NCBI GenBank assembly: GCA_001566745.1
Contig: KQ964419.1
Location: 423,154 to 473,607, forward strand
Reading direction: 5' to 3'
DNA from: Conidiobolus coronatus NRRL 28638
Taxonomy: Eukaryota; Entomophthoromycota; Entomophthoromycetes; Entomophthorales; Conidiobolaceae
Length of the DNA: 50,454 bases
A program made the translations under genes and the position numbers. Positions within the stretch are counted from its first letter, which is position 1. Each line of letters begins with the position of its first letter. The notes beneath the pieces were generated by a model that saw only the letters and a program-made list of their open reading frames with translations, searched no databases and was not told the DNA's origin. Shown in pieces: positions 1 through 9,159 of this stretch.

Positions 1-436
1 GCTAACTCATTTATAATTATATTAATTATTTGCGCATACTTCAAAGATAGTATTATTTGCTATTATTTAATTAATATATTTTTTATTCATATTTTAAATA
101 CAAAAGTCTTTTAAGCACATATAAATTCAGTATATTACTTAAATATATCAAAATCTTATTTTCAATAAATATTGGCTTAGAGCAGTAATATAATAGGCTT
201 CCAGTCAATATGATATTTAATTGATAGATTTAACTATCAGTTAATATCTGCATTACTTGTTTTTTATACCCAAAGCAATTTTGAATTAATTTTCAATAGC
301 ATCATGATTTAGTATATTTTCCATATAAAAATAATTTTCTATGATTCAATATCTTTCTAAATTTGACAAATAAGCTAATTTCTTTACCATGAAATGATTG
401 AAAATTATTCAAAAGATAAAAAAATACTATTAAACT
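1..436. other. AT-rich intergenic DNA
   Basis: Very AT-rich stretch without an open frame of useful length, tRNA or recognisable repeat. Nothing is seen in it. Confidence 0.5.
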
Positions 437-694
437 ATATGACAGACTCCAGTTAAGCCAATGAAATTTTATTTAATTTTTAAAAAAATTATGCTATAAT
501 TGATTTTTATACACTTAAAATATATTAACAAATTACTGTATTTTACATAAGCAGATAATAAGCATGGTAATATGAAATTATAAGTTGTTCTTTTTTAAAT
601 AAAGTAAAAGCAGTAATAAACCAATTATAGTAAAGTTAAAATTTTGAACTGAGTTCATACAATTTTCAGTTAAATTAATTCGAGCTGCACATAT
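437..694 (-). repeat. MITE-like repeat, degraded copy 0
   Basis: The left end reads ATATGACAGACTCCAGTTAA, a diverged form of the terminal sequence seen in the better copies (for example at 22017 and 35249). Near the right end is the reverse complement of the family's conserved internal segment, a TTGTATGA followed by an AGTTCAAAATTTTAA motif. The copy is therefore inverted relative to most others. About 258 bp. It is the most decayed full-length copy in the window. Confidence 0.6.
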
Positions 695-787
695 ATTTTT
701 ATGAATGAATAGCTAATATGTTCCTCAAATGTTTATATTTTATTCAGTATTTATTGTAAATAGTATTGTTGAGTTTTTATTAGATTT

Positions 788-1015
788 TTAGGAAATTGAC
801 ACGTTTGGCGCATTTACTCAAACGAACACGGCTCCGTGTGAAGGTCTCGGATCAGTGAGAAAATTTCAGAGAATATACTCCTCGCTTCTGGCTTTAATCC
901 AGTTATTCTCGCGTCACAATACATGGCCGCATTCACGAACGCGAAGGGAAATTGTTCAACGCGCCGAAACGCAACTCCGTCGACGTCTAGATCATTCTAA
1001 TTGACCCAAAATAGG
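788..1015. other. CpG-dense GC-rich island of unknown nature
   Basis: In a window that is otherwise about three quarters A+T, this segment is close to half G+C and carries about 20 CpG dinucleotides in roughly 200 bp (hand count). It contains the inverted repeat ACACGG-CT-CCGTGT at 826-839. The longest ATG-initiated frame is about 26 codons (from 923), so it is not an obvious gene. It lies about 340 bp upstream of the GST-like gene. It could be a promoter or upstream regulatory block, a non-coding RNA, or foreign DNA. The sequence alone does not decide. Confidence 0.45.
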
Positions 1016-1354
1016 CCCAAACTCTTAGTATTTAAGCATCATCATGATTAAAGTAATAAAGCATAACTAATATACTCTAAATCTTAATTTTATCCTTGAT
1101 TGCGACGTTTTTAATAGAAGAAAAATGACTGAAAGCTTAGAAAATCAACAAGTATATAGCTAATAAACTGGATAATTAACTTGTTCTGAATTTAAATTAA
1201 TTAAGGAAAGCTGTATTGGTTTAAATTATCGGACTGTTTGATTAATAGCAAATAACCCACAACTTAAACTTATTACAATTGTGACTGGTTAGATCTTCCT
1301 GTCATAATATTTTTAGTAATTAATCTTTTGTCTTAAAAAAGTTTAAAGTTTATA

Positions 1355-1999
1355 ATGAGCAATATTAAATTATTCTATGATGTTAGTAGTTTTTACTCTG
1401 GCTTAGCAGTAATTAGAATTTGTAGAAAAATCAGAGACAAGAGCTTTGTTAACAAATTTGAACTTAAGCCTGTTGCTCTTGGTGCTGTCTTCAAATCCCA
1501 AGGCGCCCAACCTCCAACACTCGCAAATCCTGCCAAAGGAAAGTATATGTGGCGTGACGTTGAACGTTTAGCAAAAGAACTTGGATACTCTAATTTTTAT
1601 AATAGCGTATTTCCTATTAACTCTATTTTAGCTAGCCGTGTTATTATTTACTTAAATGCAAATGAGACTAAATTCAAAAACTCAGAGCCTGGAATTCCTA
1701 TAGCCCTTAGATTCTCTGAAAAAGCTTTTGAAACAGCTTTCGCTGAAAACAGTGACGTTACAAAAGCTGAAAGTTTGAGCAAAATTTTAAAAACCATTTT
1801 ACCTGATGTCGACACCGATGCAATTGTCAAAGAAGCCAACACTCAAAAGTACAAGGACATCCTCAAAGCTAACACTAATGAAGCTATTGAACTCGGGATT
1901 TTTGGAGCACCATCCTTTGTCTGTCCAGATGGCGAATTATTCTGGGGTAATGATAGATTAATGTCTGCATACAATTGGACTGAAAAAGCTAAACTTTAA
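1355..1999 (+). CDS. Kappa-class GST / 2-hydroxychromene-2-carboxylate isomerase-like (DsbA-fold) protein
   Basis: Single-exon frame of 214 residues, the usual length for the GST-kappa/HCCA isomerase family (about 200-225). The N-terminal thioredoxin-like strand and active-site turn are visible as FYDVSSFYS at 7-15. In relatives this reads FYDxxSPYS, and the catalytic serine corresponds to Ser15. The usual Pro before Tyr is Phe13 here. The helical insertion occupies about 55-150. The cis-Pro loop GAPSF (Pro186) and the family signature LFWGNDRL with Asp200-Arg201 close the fold. Known members bind glutathione and act in detoxification or aromatic isomerisation in the cytosol, mitochondria or peroxisome. 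No clear targeting signal is seen, and the C-terminus (EKAKL) is only weakly PTS1-like. The start is the first ATG in frame after an AT-rich leader. It converges on VMA8. Substrate cannot be told. Confidence 0.85.
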   Translation: MSNIKLFYDVSSFYSGLAVIRICRKIRDKSFVNKFELKPVALGAVFKSQGAQPPTLANPAKGKYMWRDVERLAKELGYSNFYNSVFPINSILASRVIIYLNANETKFKNSEPGIPIALRFSEKAFETAFAENSDVTKAESLSKILKTILPDVDTDAIVKEANTQKYKDILKANTNEAIELGIFGAPSFVCPDGELFWGNDRLMSAYNWTEKAKL

Positions 2000-2691
2000 G
2001 AATTCGCTATTTGTCTATTACGAATATAAATTGAAATTTCCATGTTCAAAATAAGGAAGTTTTGCTATTGAAATATATTGAATTTATTAATGTACTAAGT
2101 TAAATATAGTTGAATAATAAGATCTACTAACTAGCATGCAAACTTTAATATATATATTTCACTGCCACGATGAGCCTTATATTTGTAAATTTATATTAAC
2201 TATTAATTTAAGCTTAATTTACTAAATACGCGAAACAACTGATATTTTAAAAATACTCTTTATTCTTTACTCATCTTCTAATTATAATCCAGTATAAAGC
2301 TAAAAATATTTGTAAATAATATATAAATGCTACAATTGAATCTCATTTTCGTGAATTCAGGTTAATGATGTATAAGAATAGTAAGAAAAATATAATAAGA
2401 TTCAAGCTACTCATACAGATTCAATATAAAAACTTGAGAAAGAATTAAACAGTCATATCTATAGATGATATTATACATAGCTATATTACATGTTTGATAA
2501 TTACAATTCTCTATACAATATATAAAACTCTAATAATAAAAAATGATGTAAAAAATGACTATTAAAGTAAAAGATTAAAAACTTGCAGTGAATAGAGTAT
2601 AAATAATAAACGATATAGATTGAAATATTAATAATGATCTTATTAGACTAAATTAAAGGTAGAGATAAGATGAAAAAAACTGTTAAAAAAT
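2000..2691. other. Convergent 3' intergenic region
   Basis: AT-rich DNA between the 3' ends of the GST-like gene (+) and VMA8 (-). It should contain both polyadenylation regions. No further gene, tRNA or repeat is seen. Confidence 0.45.
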
Positions 2692-3767
2692 TTAGAAAAT
2701 AATATCTTCATCTTGGTCTTGATTAAGCATATTAGTAGACTCTCCAGCAGTAACAGCTTCAGGGGTAATAAGTCCTTGAGCGATTAATTCTTGTTGAGCC
2801 TTTAACTTAGCTTCTAAAATTTCTTCATCTCTTTCCTTATCCCTTTTCTTCTTGCCTTGCACCTTCTTAAGTCTAAAGAATTCTTCACGATCGGCCTCAT
2901 CTAATTCTGATATAATATAACTAATGGTATTTTCAATTCTTGGTATAATAACGTGTTCAATAGCGTTAACTCTACGATTGGTTAATTTAATTACTTCGTC
3001 CAAGGTAACGAAAGCTGTCTATTATATTGAAAAATGCTTAATTAAAAGTTTTAATATGCATTGTCTAAAGTACCTGAAGTGAAGCTAATTCGATTAAAGA
3101 CTCAACAGCACTGGTGTAAGTTGTTTTACAGCGCTGCACTTGTTGACCACCTCTACCCAAACCAGTCAATTCGAAAGCTATAAAATAATTGAGTTACTAG
3201 TTAAAATGAAGATATATTTGTTTTATCATACCGTTTGAGCCTTCTGAATAAGATTCGAATTTAGGCAAAAATACACCAGAAACGTTATCTAATTTTGTTC
3301 TAACTCTTAACTGAGCGGTTTTTACATTTTCTCTAACTTTATAACTAAAAATTTGAATATAATTAGCTTACAATTTAATTAAAAGTTTATATATTTACCT
3401 AATATCACCGGTTGTATAAGTGACTTCAGCTAAAGAAAAGGAAGCATTTTGCATTATTTTACCCATTTTCAACTTAGCCTGAATAAATAAAATAATAAAA
3501 TTAGTATAAAATGAATTTTTAGATGAAAAGGGATAATAATTACCTCACCAATTTTACCAACAATTTCTCTAAATCTCTTGGTTAAAGCCTCACTCTTACG
3601 CTTTAACAAACTGTGTCCAGTTTGAGCTCCCTTTAACTTTAACTTCATAGTGGTTAAAGCCCTAAATTATAAAAATTAAAATGCAGCTCATTATTTTCTT
3701 CAATAATATAAAAGATGACTTACATTCTAGTAGGAAAAATTGCAATTCTATTACTATTACCCGACAT
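2692..3767 (-). CDS. VMA8: V-type proton ATPase subunit D, six exons
   Basis: Splicing exons 3724-3767, 3544-3661, 3399-3478, 3232-3344, 3074-3177 and 2692-3018 (minus strand) gives 261 residues, close to yeast Vma8 (256). The phases agree at every junction, and each intron (54-65 nt) has a GT donor and AG acceptor. The N-terminus [15 protein letters not shown], the central [15 protein letters not shown] and [11 protein letters not shown], and the C-terminal [15 protein letters not shown] and [11 protein letters not shown] blocks are diagnostic. The protein ends in an acidic tail DEDIIF, as in fungi. Subunit D is the central-stalk rotor of the V1 sector. Its long N- and C-terminal helices form a coiled coil inside the A3B3 ring and couple ATP hydrolysis to proton pumping into vacuoles. 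The gene is a minus-strand neighbour of the mS33 gene, which lies upstream of it. Start: the ATG in the short 44-nt first exon. Confidence 0.96.
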
Positions 3768-4436
3768 TTTTTATTATTTAATTTAATACGTATTAACTAC
3801 TTTAACAAAAGAATGTTTTTAATGTTTTTTGAAAGACTATACTATGGTATTTAATTAAACTTGAGTTACTAGAAATTGAGATATAAGCCAGTATAATTTA
3901 TTTATTATATTTGATGACATTTATTACTAAATTTATTGTGGGAAATTTGGAATTTGGAATTTTTACTTTTAATTGATAATATTGAAATCATTCTTAGTTT
4001 AAATGTAAATTTGATTGAGGAGATAATGGATTTCAACTAAAAGTGTTTTAATATAGTTATAAGGTTTAACTTAATAAATCTTGTCATCTTATATAGATAT
4101 CATTTTACATTTATAGTTTTACTTAGTTTAAATTTTGCTACAGTGCTGGAGATTTGATGCTGACTGTCATAAAATCTATAAAGATTTTGAAAATAATACT
4201 AAAGATGAAAGATTTATAACTGAATATATATCATGAATTAACAATGATCAAACTGATATTATATACTGTTTTAAGGCTTTGCATTAAGGGATTAATAATA
4301 ATTATAATTTGATATCGCGTATCTAATTACAGATAATTTCTAGTACAATGCAAGATTATAATCTAAAAATGCTTAATAGCTTGATAAAGTATAATTTGTG
4401 ATTAAATAGATATTGTACGAATTTATTAGTTTAAAT
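3768..4436. other. Intergenic, VMA8 upstream region
   Basis: AT-rich DNA between the VMA8 start and the 3' end of the mS33 gene. It must hold the VMA8 promoter, but no motif stands out. No gene seen. Confidence 0.4.
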
Positions 4437-4809
4437 TTATTTCTTTCCTCTTCCAGCTCTCTTTTCCTTGGCTAAAAAATAGTAAACAAATATTAGTAAG
4501 AGTGTGATAAATTTGTCAAATCAACTTACATTTCTTAGGAGCACCCTTTCCTCTACGTCTTCTAGAATCGGCGATCCAAACTCTATAACCTTCATCTTCG
4601 GTGATTTTATCCATTTTAACACCACTTAATTCGTGTCTAACCTTTGGTAAATCAAATCTTTCAGGGTAATAGTTTAAGATTTTGGGGCCAATAAGAGGCT
4701 TTAAGAATTTTGTACCATCTCTCTCGATAGTAGGTAATTTAGTCTTAAAAATATTGCTAATAATTTTATCTAAAGCTAATCTACGAGCTGGATTGACTAT
4801 TTGACTCAT
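4437..4809 (-). CDS. RSM27: Mitochondrial small ribosomal subunit protein mS33 (Rsm27), two exons
   Basis: Exon 1 (4530-4809) and a 35-nt terminal exon (4437-4471) splice across a 58-nt intron with donor GTAAGT, acceptor TTTTTTAG and a branch-like CTTACTAAT near the donor-distal end. The result is 104 residues. Without splicing, the frame would run into the intron and end in a wrong tail. The spliced C-terminus continues RRRRGKGAPKK into SKEKRAGRGKK, matching the basic, lysine-rich end of the family. Also typical are the LIGPKILNYYP block and the VRHELSG region. mS33 is a small component of the head of the mitochondrial 37S subunit. The N-terminus is short and basic without acidic residues before Asp14, compatible with mitochondrial import. 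Start: the only early ATG in frame. Confidence 0.92.
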
Positions 4810-5212
4810 TTTTCAATTATATAAATTTCTAAAAAATTAAAAGAATAAATGGTGAGTATATAATCATCATTTTATAGTATTTTGTATTATATCGTATTTA
4901 TCATTTACATCAATTTAATTATTTTAATGAATCTATAGATTGATTTTAATTTCAGCCCTAGACAAAATTAATTTAAATTAATTTGAACTTTTTCAAATTG
5001 TGGGATTGTAGTAAGCCTGTTAAAGATAAGTTAAAAACATATAGCAATCAAAAAAAGCTTATACAAAAATCTATGATATATAATAATAAAAATGAACTAT
5101 AAAATAATTATACCATGAGCTAAATAAATAACTCTTAAAAGACGAAAAAATCTGAAAAAATTGGATTAATACTTTTATACTACTGAAAAAGCCAGATATT
5201 TCAAAAAGTTAT
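4810..5212. other. Intergenic
   Basis: AT-rich, no open frame of interest. It includes the upstream region of the mS33 gene. Nothing else is seen. Confidence 0.4.
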
Positions 5213-5295
5213 GCTATTGAGACTTAGTAGTTCGAGGCAGGTGACTTAAGATCCTCTCCTGGTAACGGGGCATAGGCTCGAACCTTAATAATGAT
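5213..5295 (+). pseudogene. tRNA-Leu(UAA)-like, degenerate
   Basis: An 83-nt, class II (long variable arm) tRNA-like sequence. The anticodon loop CTTAAGA with anticodon TAA lies in GGTGACTTAAGATCCTC, the variable-arm hairpin CTCC-TGGTAAC-GGGG follows, and a B-box-like GCTCGAACC sits in the T arm. The D-arm region resembles an A box with substitutions. Pairing is damaged: one mismatch in the anticodon stem, a weak D stem, a broken T stem, and an acceptor stem with several wobbles and a mismatch. A short T run follows (5295-5299). I read it as a tRNA-Leu relic rather than a working gene, although a functional divergent tRNA is not excluded. Confidence 0.55.
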
Positions 5296-5393
5296 TTTTA
5301 GCTCCCATATATTTATACCAATATGAAAATGCTGTTTAAACCATATAATACTTAAAACACAATACAATATTAAATTAACTTTGTTCAGCTTAT

Positions 5394-6581
5394 TTAATTA
5401 TTTAATAACTCATTGATTTCTTTTTCATAGTAGCTAGGGACCACATAACCTCTATCGACAGCATCTTCGAAAAGAGCTTTAGCTTCATCATACATCTTAT
5501 TTTCTATCAAATGACTAAGTAATATTTTTATAATGAAGAAGTGCTTCTCGTTAGGATAGATCTGATATAACTCTCCTAAGGTTTCTTTAAGATGTTCGTA
5601 CTCTTGTAACTTGCAGTGGTTTCTTACAAGCTGCACATAATAACTCTTGGATGGCAATGTATAGCGCTCAATAAGTTCATTTCTCAGCTTCTTTATAATT
5701 GGATTCTCAGAATCGTATCCTGAAAAATGTAGAATTAAATACTGATAAGTCTGCTTAAGAGGAATTAAATTAAACTCGGATTTCATTTGCTCAAGGTACA
5801 TTAAAGCCTGCTCCTCTTCTCCACACCTTGCCAATAGAAGGATAATTTGATTATAAATTACTGGGGTTGGTGTAATACCCGCCTCCCTCATATAGTGAAG
5901 AAACTTAAGGGCATAGGTCCACTGCTGTTGAATAACGTTCATATGGATCATTATGGAAAATGTTAATGCATTTGGGTAAAATTTAAATTTACCTAATCTA
6001 ACTCTACGAAATAACTTTGATGCTTCTCTAAATTGACCAGTTTTAATCATTTTTCTGAGGAAAAAGTGACATGTTTCCAAATCATTAATATATGCTATGG
6101 GCAGCTCTTTAGGCTTCAAATTATCTGGCAGTTTGAGATAAGCTTTCATTAAAAGATCTTGAAGTGCAGGTTCGCAGCTCAGCTTAAAAACATTAGAATA
6201 TTCAATAAGTTTTTGAATTTGATTATAGGAATTTAAACCAACTTTCTCTCCCTTTTTTACTGAAGAATTTTTAAGACAGTACTGCCCAACTAATATAAGT
6301 GTAAGACTATCCATTTGAGGATTTGGGTGTAAAGAATAAGCTTCTAGTAAATCAAAAGCTCCATCTAGATGATTTGATAATAATAAATTAGTTATACGTT
6401 TATGTAGAAGAGTTTTTGAATCTGTGAAATCGGGGTGAGTGGCGGATAAAGCTAAATTTTGTTGCGTGTTAGGAATTGAGATTGAAGAGGGAATAGAAGG
6501 CAGTGTTGGTTCATGAATATATCGCCTAAAAATTATGGAAATATTAAGGCTATATTTTGTTGATCTTAATATTCTATTCAT
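5394..6581 (-). CDS. Pentatricopeptide repeat (PPR) protein, probably mitochondrial
   Basis: Single-exon frame of 395 residues from the ATG at 6581 (the codon before it is GTG, not a plausible fungal start). The first 25 residues are rich in Arg, Ser and hydrophobics and lack acids until Glu24, as expected for a mitochondrial presequence. At least three tandem PPR units are readable in the middle, around residues 185-310. They include a YPNALTFSIMIHMN unit, a GITPTPVIYNQIILLLARCG unit and a following LIPLKQTYQYLI unit. Each has the helix-turn-helix pattern with about 35-residue spacing. A helical C-terminal part (to 395) may hold further diverged repeats, for example around MYDEAKALFEDAVDRGY. 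PPR proteins bind organellar RNA and act in its stability, processing or translation. The specific target cannot be told. The gene stands alone on the minus strand. Confidence 0.85.
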   Translation of the reverse strand: MNRILRSTKYSLNISIIFRRYIHEPTLPSIPSSISIPNTQQNLALSATHPDFTDSKTLLHKRITNLLLSNHLDGAFDLLEAYSLHPNPQMDSLTLILVGQYCLKNSSVKKGEKVGLNSYNQIQKLIEYSNVFKLSCEPALQDLLMKAYLKLPDNLKPKELPIAYINDLETCHFFLRKMIKTGQFREASKLFRRVRLGKFKFYPNALTFSIMIHMNVIQQQWTYALKFLHYMREAGITPTPVIYNQIILLLARCGEEEQALMYLEQMKSEFNLIPLKQTYQYLILHFSGYDSENPIIKKLRNELIERYTLPSKSYYVQLVRNHCKLQEYEHLKETLGELYQIYPNEKHFFIIKILLSHLIENKMYDEAKALFEDAVDRGYVVPSYYEKEINELLNN

Positions 6582-7634
6582 CACACTTAATTATATGTTT
6601 TACTGTTTATTTTTTGTTACTGTTTTTGAAAACGGAGTGGATCACTATTTAATTTAAATACATTATTATTTTCAATTATGGGATTTTAATTTTAAACTTC
6701 ATTTTAGATATTCTTTAACTTAACAGAATAAATTGAAACATGAATAAGATTAAAAAATATCTTATATTTTATATCTTACAATATCTTTTATCTAAAATTA
6801 ATTGCTGCCCCAGGATAATCACAATGATATTATTTATTTATCTATTAAATACTTGCTCCAATATACACTTTAGTATTTGATATAAAACATCTCTTGAACC
6901 TAGAGCCAACAGTATAGCTTTAATCTTATTTAATATATTCATAACTTCAAGACACTCATTTATAATATCAAATATGTCCACAGTTCATTTTAGAAACCTA
7001 TTCTAATGCAAAAACAATATATTTAAGAACATGGCAAGTGGTTTATGGTAACCGTAAAACTGCAAATTTATGTGGCATAAATAGTTTAATTAACCAATTT
7101 AATTAGTTAAGCAATAACTCTTTATCTAGCATAGTTATGAAGTTAAACTCTAAGGTTGTAATACTTTAGCATTATTTTATAGAAAACATCTAAAGCTGAT
7201 TGATTAAATAAAGTTTATTAGAAAATATAATACTTTATAGCTTAATATATACAATGTTCGAACAATACTCAATAGCAAATTATTTTAATTATTTTAAAAT
7301 GTACAATAAATCAATTTAATAAGCCAACTTTGGATTATTTTTTTGCCAAAGAGCAAAGTCATAAAAAGTTATTATCAATTAATCATAATAATTAGCCAAT
7401 ATAGTTAAAAATTTAACTTTGTAATATGCGAATACAATCTAATTACTTTTTATAGGAATACTCTATATCATACATTTTCAATCACAATAGTATAAATAAA
7501 AATAACCTCAAATTCACGTTTGACCAAAAAGGTCAACAAAAGTAGTTATTTATGATTTAATATAGTACGTTTTTCATTTGAGTTGATTTATTAAACAATA
7601 TAGTACAGATAATTTTAAATAGAGCTGATTAGTA
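6582..7634. other. Intergenic between PPR and AAAP genes
   Basis: About 1 kb of AT-rich DNA without a credible gene. At 7520-7536 there is a perfect inverted repeat TTGACC-AAAAA-GGTCAA, about 100 bp past the end of the transporter gene. A short palindrome TGTTCGAACA occurs near 7254. Neither has an assigned function. Confidence 0.4.
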
Positions 7635-8918
7635 TTAAGCTTTTTTGTTAAAAGCAGCAATTAAGTTTTCAACGCCATTCCAGGTACCCATTACACAACC
7701 AATAACACCACAAGCAATAATGATGAAGATCCAGAAGAGAGTAAGGAAATTACGTTGTCTCCAGCCGAATAACTTAAGATGACAGACTACTGGAAGGAAG
7801 TAAACTGTCATACAATTGGTTAAGGCAGAAACTAAATCCATGACTTCAGCGAAGAAAGGGATGAAATAAGCGATAATAAGAACAATAGCTCCGATAGTAA
7901 GTCTTAAAATAGAACGTGAGATGATTTCCTTAGACTTGGGCATGTATTGAGGAGAGATTTTCAAAATTGACTCGATTTCAAGACTGAGAGAGCATAAAAT
8001 AATAGGAGCTGCAGCGAATAAATGGAAAGCCATGACACCCATGCACATGAGATTAGGCCATGTCTTAGGTAAACTATCTAAAATTGGAGATTGAACACCA
8101 CGACCATAGACGTAGTAGCCAATAACAGCGATGATGAGGTAAGCACCACATACACTACCCATAGCCATTGTTAAAACTGAATTGAAACGTTTTGGCTGCT
8201 TCATGACACGTTCAACGTGAGAGTAGATAACATTACCACCGAATGAGAAGGAAATAGTAGCAAGAGAAGAAGGAAGACCTTTCCAGATTACGACATCGTG
8301 AACAGCAGCAACAGCTTGATTACTCAAATCTATTAACCCAAGAATAGAAGCAACAACAATAACTAAGAAAGTGGCAAAAACACCGAAAGCACTAAGAATA
8401 GCAATTTCCTTCATAGTTTTAAGGGAAACAAAAGGAATAAGCATAACTGCGCCACCTACTAATGACCAAAGCTTTTGATTCATGCTAGGAGTTACGCTAC
8501 TTAATAAATGATCCAAGAAGTTACCCATTAAAATAACAAAAATACAACCAACACCCAACATTAAAGTGAAGTAGAAAATGCGTACTATAATTTTACCAGC
8601 TTTACCAAAAGCAGCCTCACCTACATCGGGGAAGTTTACTAGACGGTATCCAGGCTTATAATAGTGGCACTCGATAAGCATTTTTCCTGAATAAGTACTC
8701 ATAGCAGCAGATAAAAACAAGAAGACAACGGAGATCCAGCCACCTTCGGCAAGAGTCTTGGGAAGAGAAAGAACACCAGCACCGGCGATTAAACACACGA
8801 TATTGAAGTAAGCACCGAAGTAAGAGCCATTACGGTTGGAGTTGTCATCAACTTCAATTCCATAAGCGTGGACGTTTTCCTGATTAGGGACGGGCTCCTT
8901 TTCAACAGTAGCGGACAT
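7635..8918 (-). CDS. AAAP-family amino acid transporter (vacuolar AVT / SLC32-36-38 type)
   Basis: Intronless frame of 427 residues in the PF01490 family. After a polar N-terminus of about 32 residues comes TM1 with the family signature NIVCLIAGAGVLSLP (about 39-53), followed by a conserved EGGW. About 11 membrane segments can be traced, ending with a TM and short AFNKKA tail. The G-A-G-V motif in unwound TM1 is the substrate/ion-binding element in this fold. Fungal relatives move neutral or basic amino acids across the vacuolar membrane, or proton-coupled at the plasma membrane. Direction and substrate are not deducible here. Codon use appears richer in G+C than in the accessory genes, consistent with good expression. 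A TATA-like element lies at 9019-9026. A second, diverged AAAP gene sits at 18729-20260. Confidence 0.9.
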   Translation of the reverse strand: MSATVEKEPVPNQENVHAYGIEVDDNSNRNGSYFGAYFNIVCLIAGAGVLSLPKTLAEGGWISVVFLFLSAAMSTYSGKMLIECHYYKPGYRLVNFPDVGEAAFGKAGKIIVRIFYFTLMLGVGCIFVILMGNFLDHLLSSVTPSMNQKLWSLVGGAVMLIPFVSLKTMKEIAILSAFGVFATFLVIVVASILGLIDLSNQAVAAVHDVVIWKGLPSSLATISFSFGGNVIYSHVERVMKQPKRFNSVLTMAMGSVCGAYLIIAVIGYYVYGRGVQSPILDSLPKTWPNLMCMGVMAFHLFAAAPIILCSLSLEIESILKISPQYMPKSKEIISRSILRLTIGAIVLIIAYFIPFFAEVMDLVSALTNCMTVYFLPVVCHLKLFGWRQRNFLTLFWIFIIIACGVIGCVMGTWNGVENLIAAFNKKA

Positions 8919-9018
8919 TATTATTAGTGACGATTACAAAAAACTACACGCACGCCAAATCAGTATTGACAGCGCTGAGTAAGAGGGATTTTAGTTTTGT
9001 GAAAGTTGAGGACGATTC

Positions 9019-9026
9019 CCTTTATA
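9019..9026 (-). promoter_or_regulatory. TATA-like element of the AAAP transporter
   Basis: On the minus strand the sequence reads CATATAAAGGG, with TATAAAGG about 100 nt upstream of the ATG. The surrounding 8940-9160 is less AT-rich than the desert beyond it, as expected for a promoter/5' UTR. It is a match by eye only. Confidence 0.35.
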
Positions 9027-9159
9027 TGAATTAAACTCATCAAACTTACCACACGTCTTTGAAACATTCGAGATGGATTAATGTTGCATGGGAATTTGGG
9101 TCAAATTGGTGTTTTCCACTTTTTACCAAATTCATCCTTCAAATCTCGTGAGTTACCCA

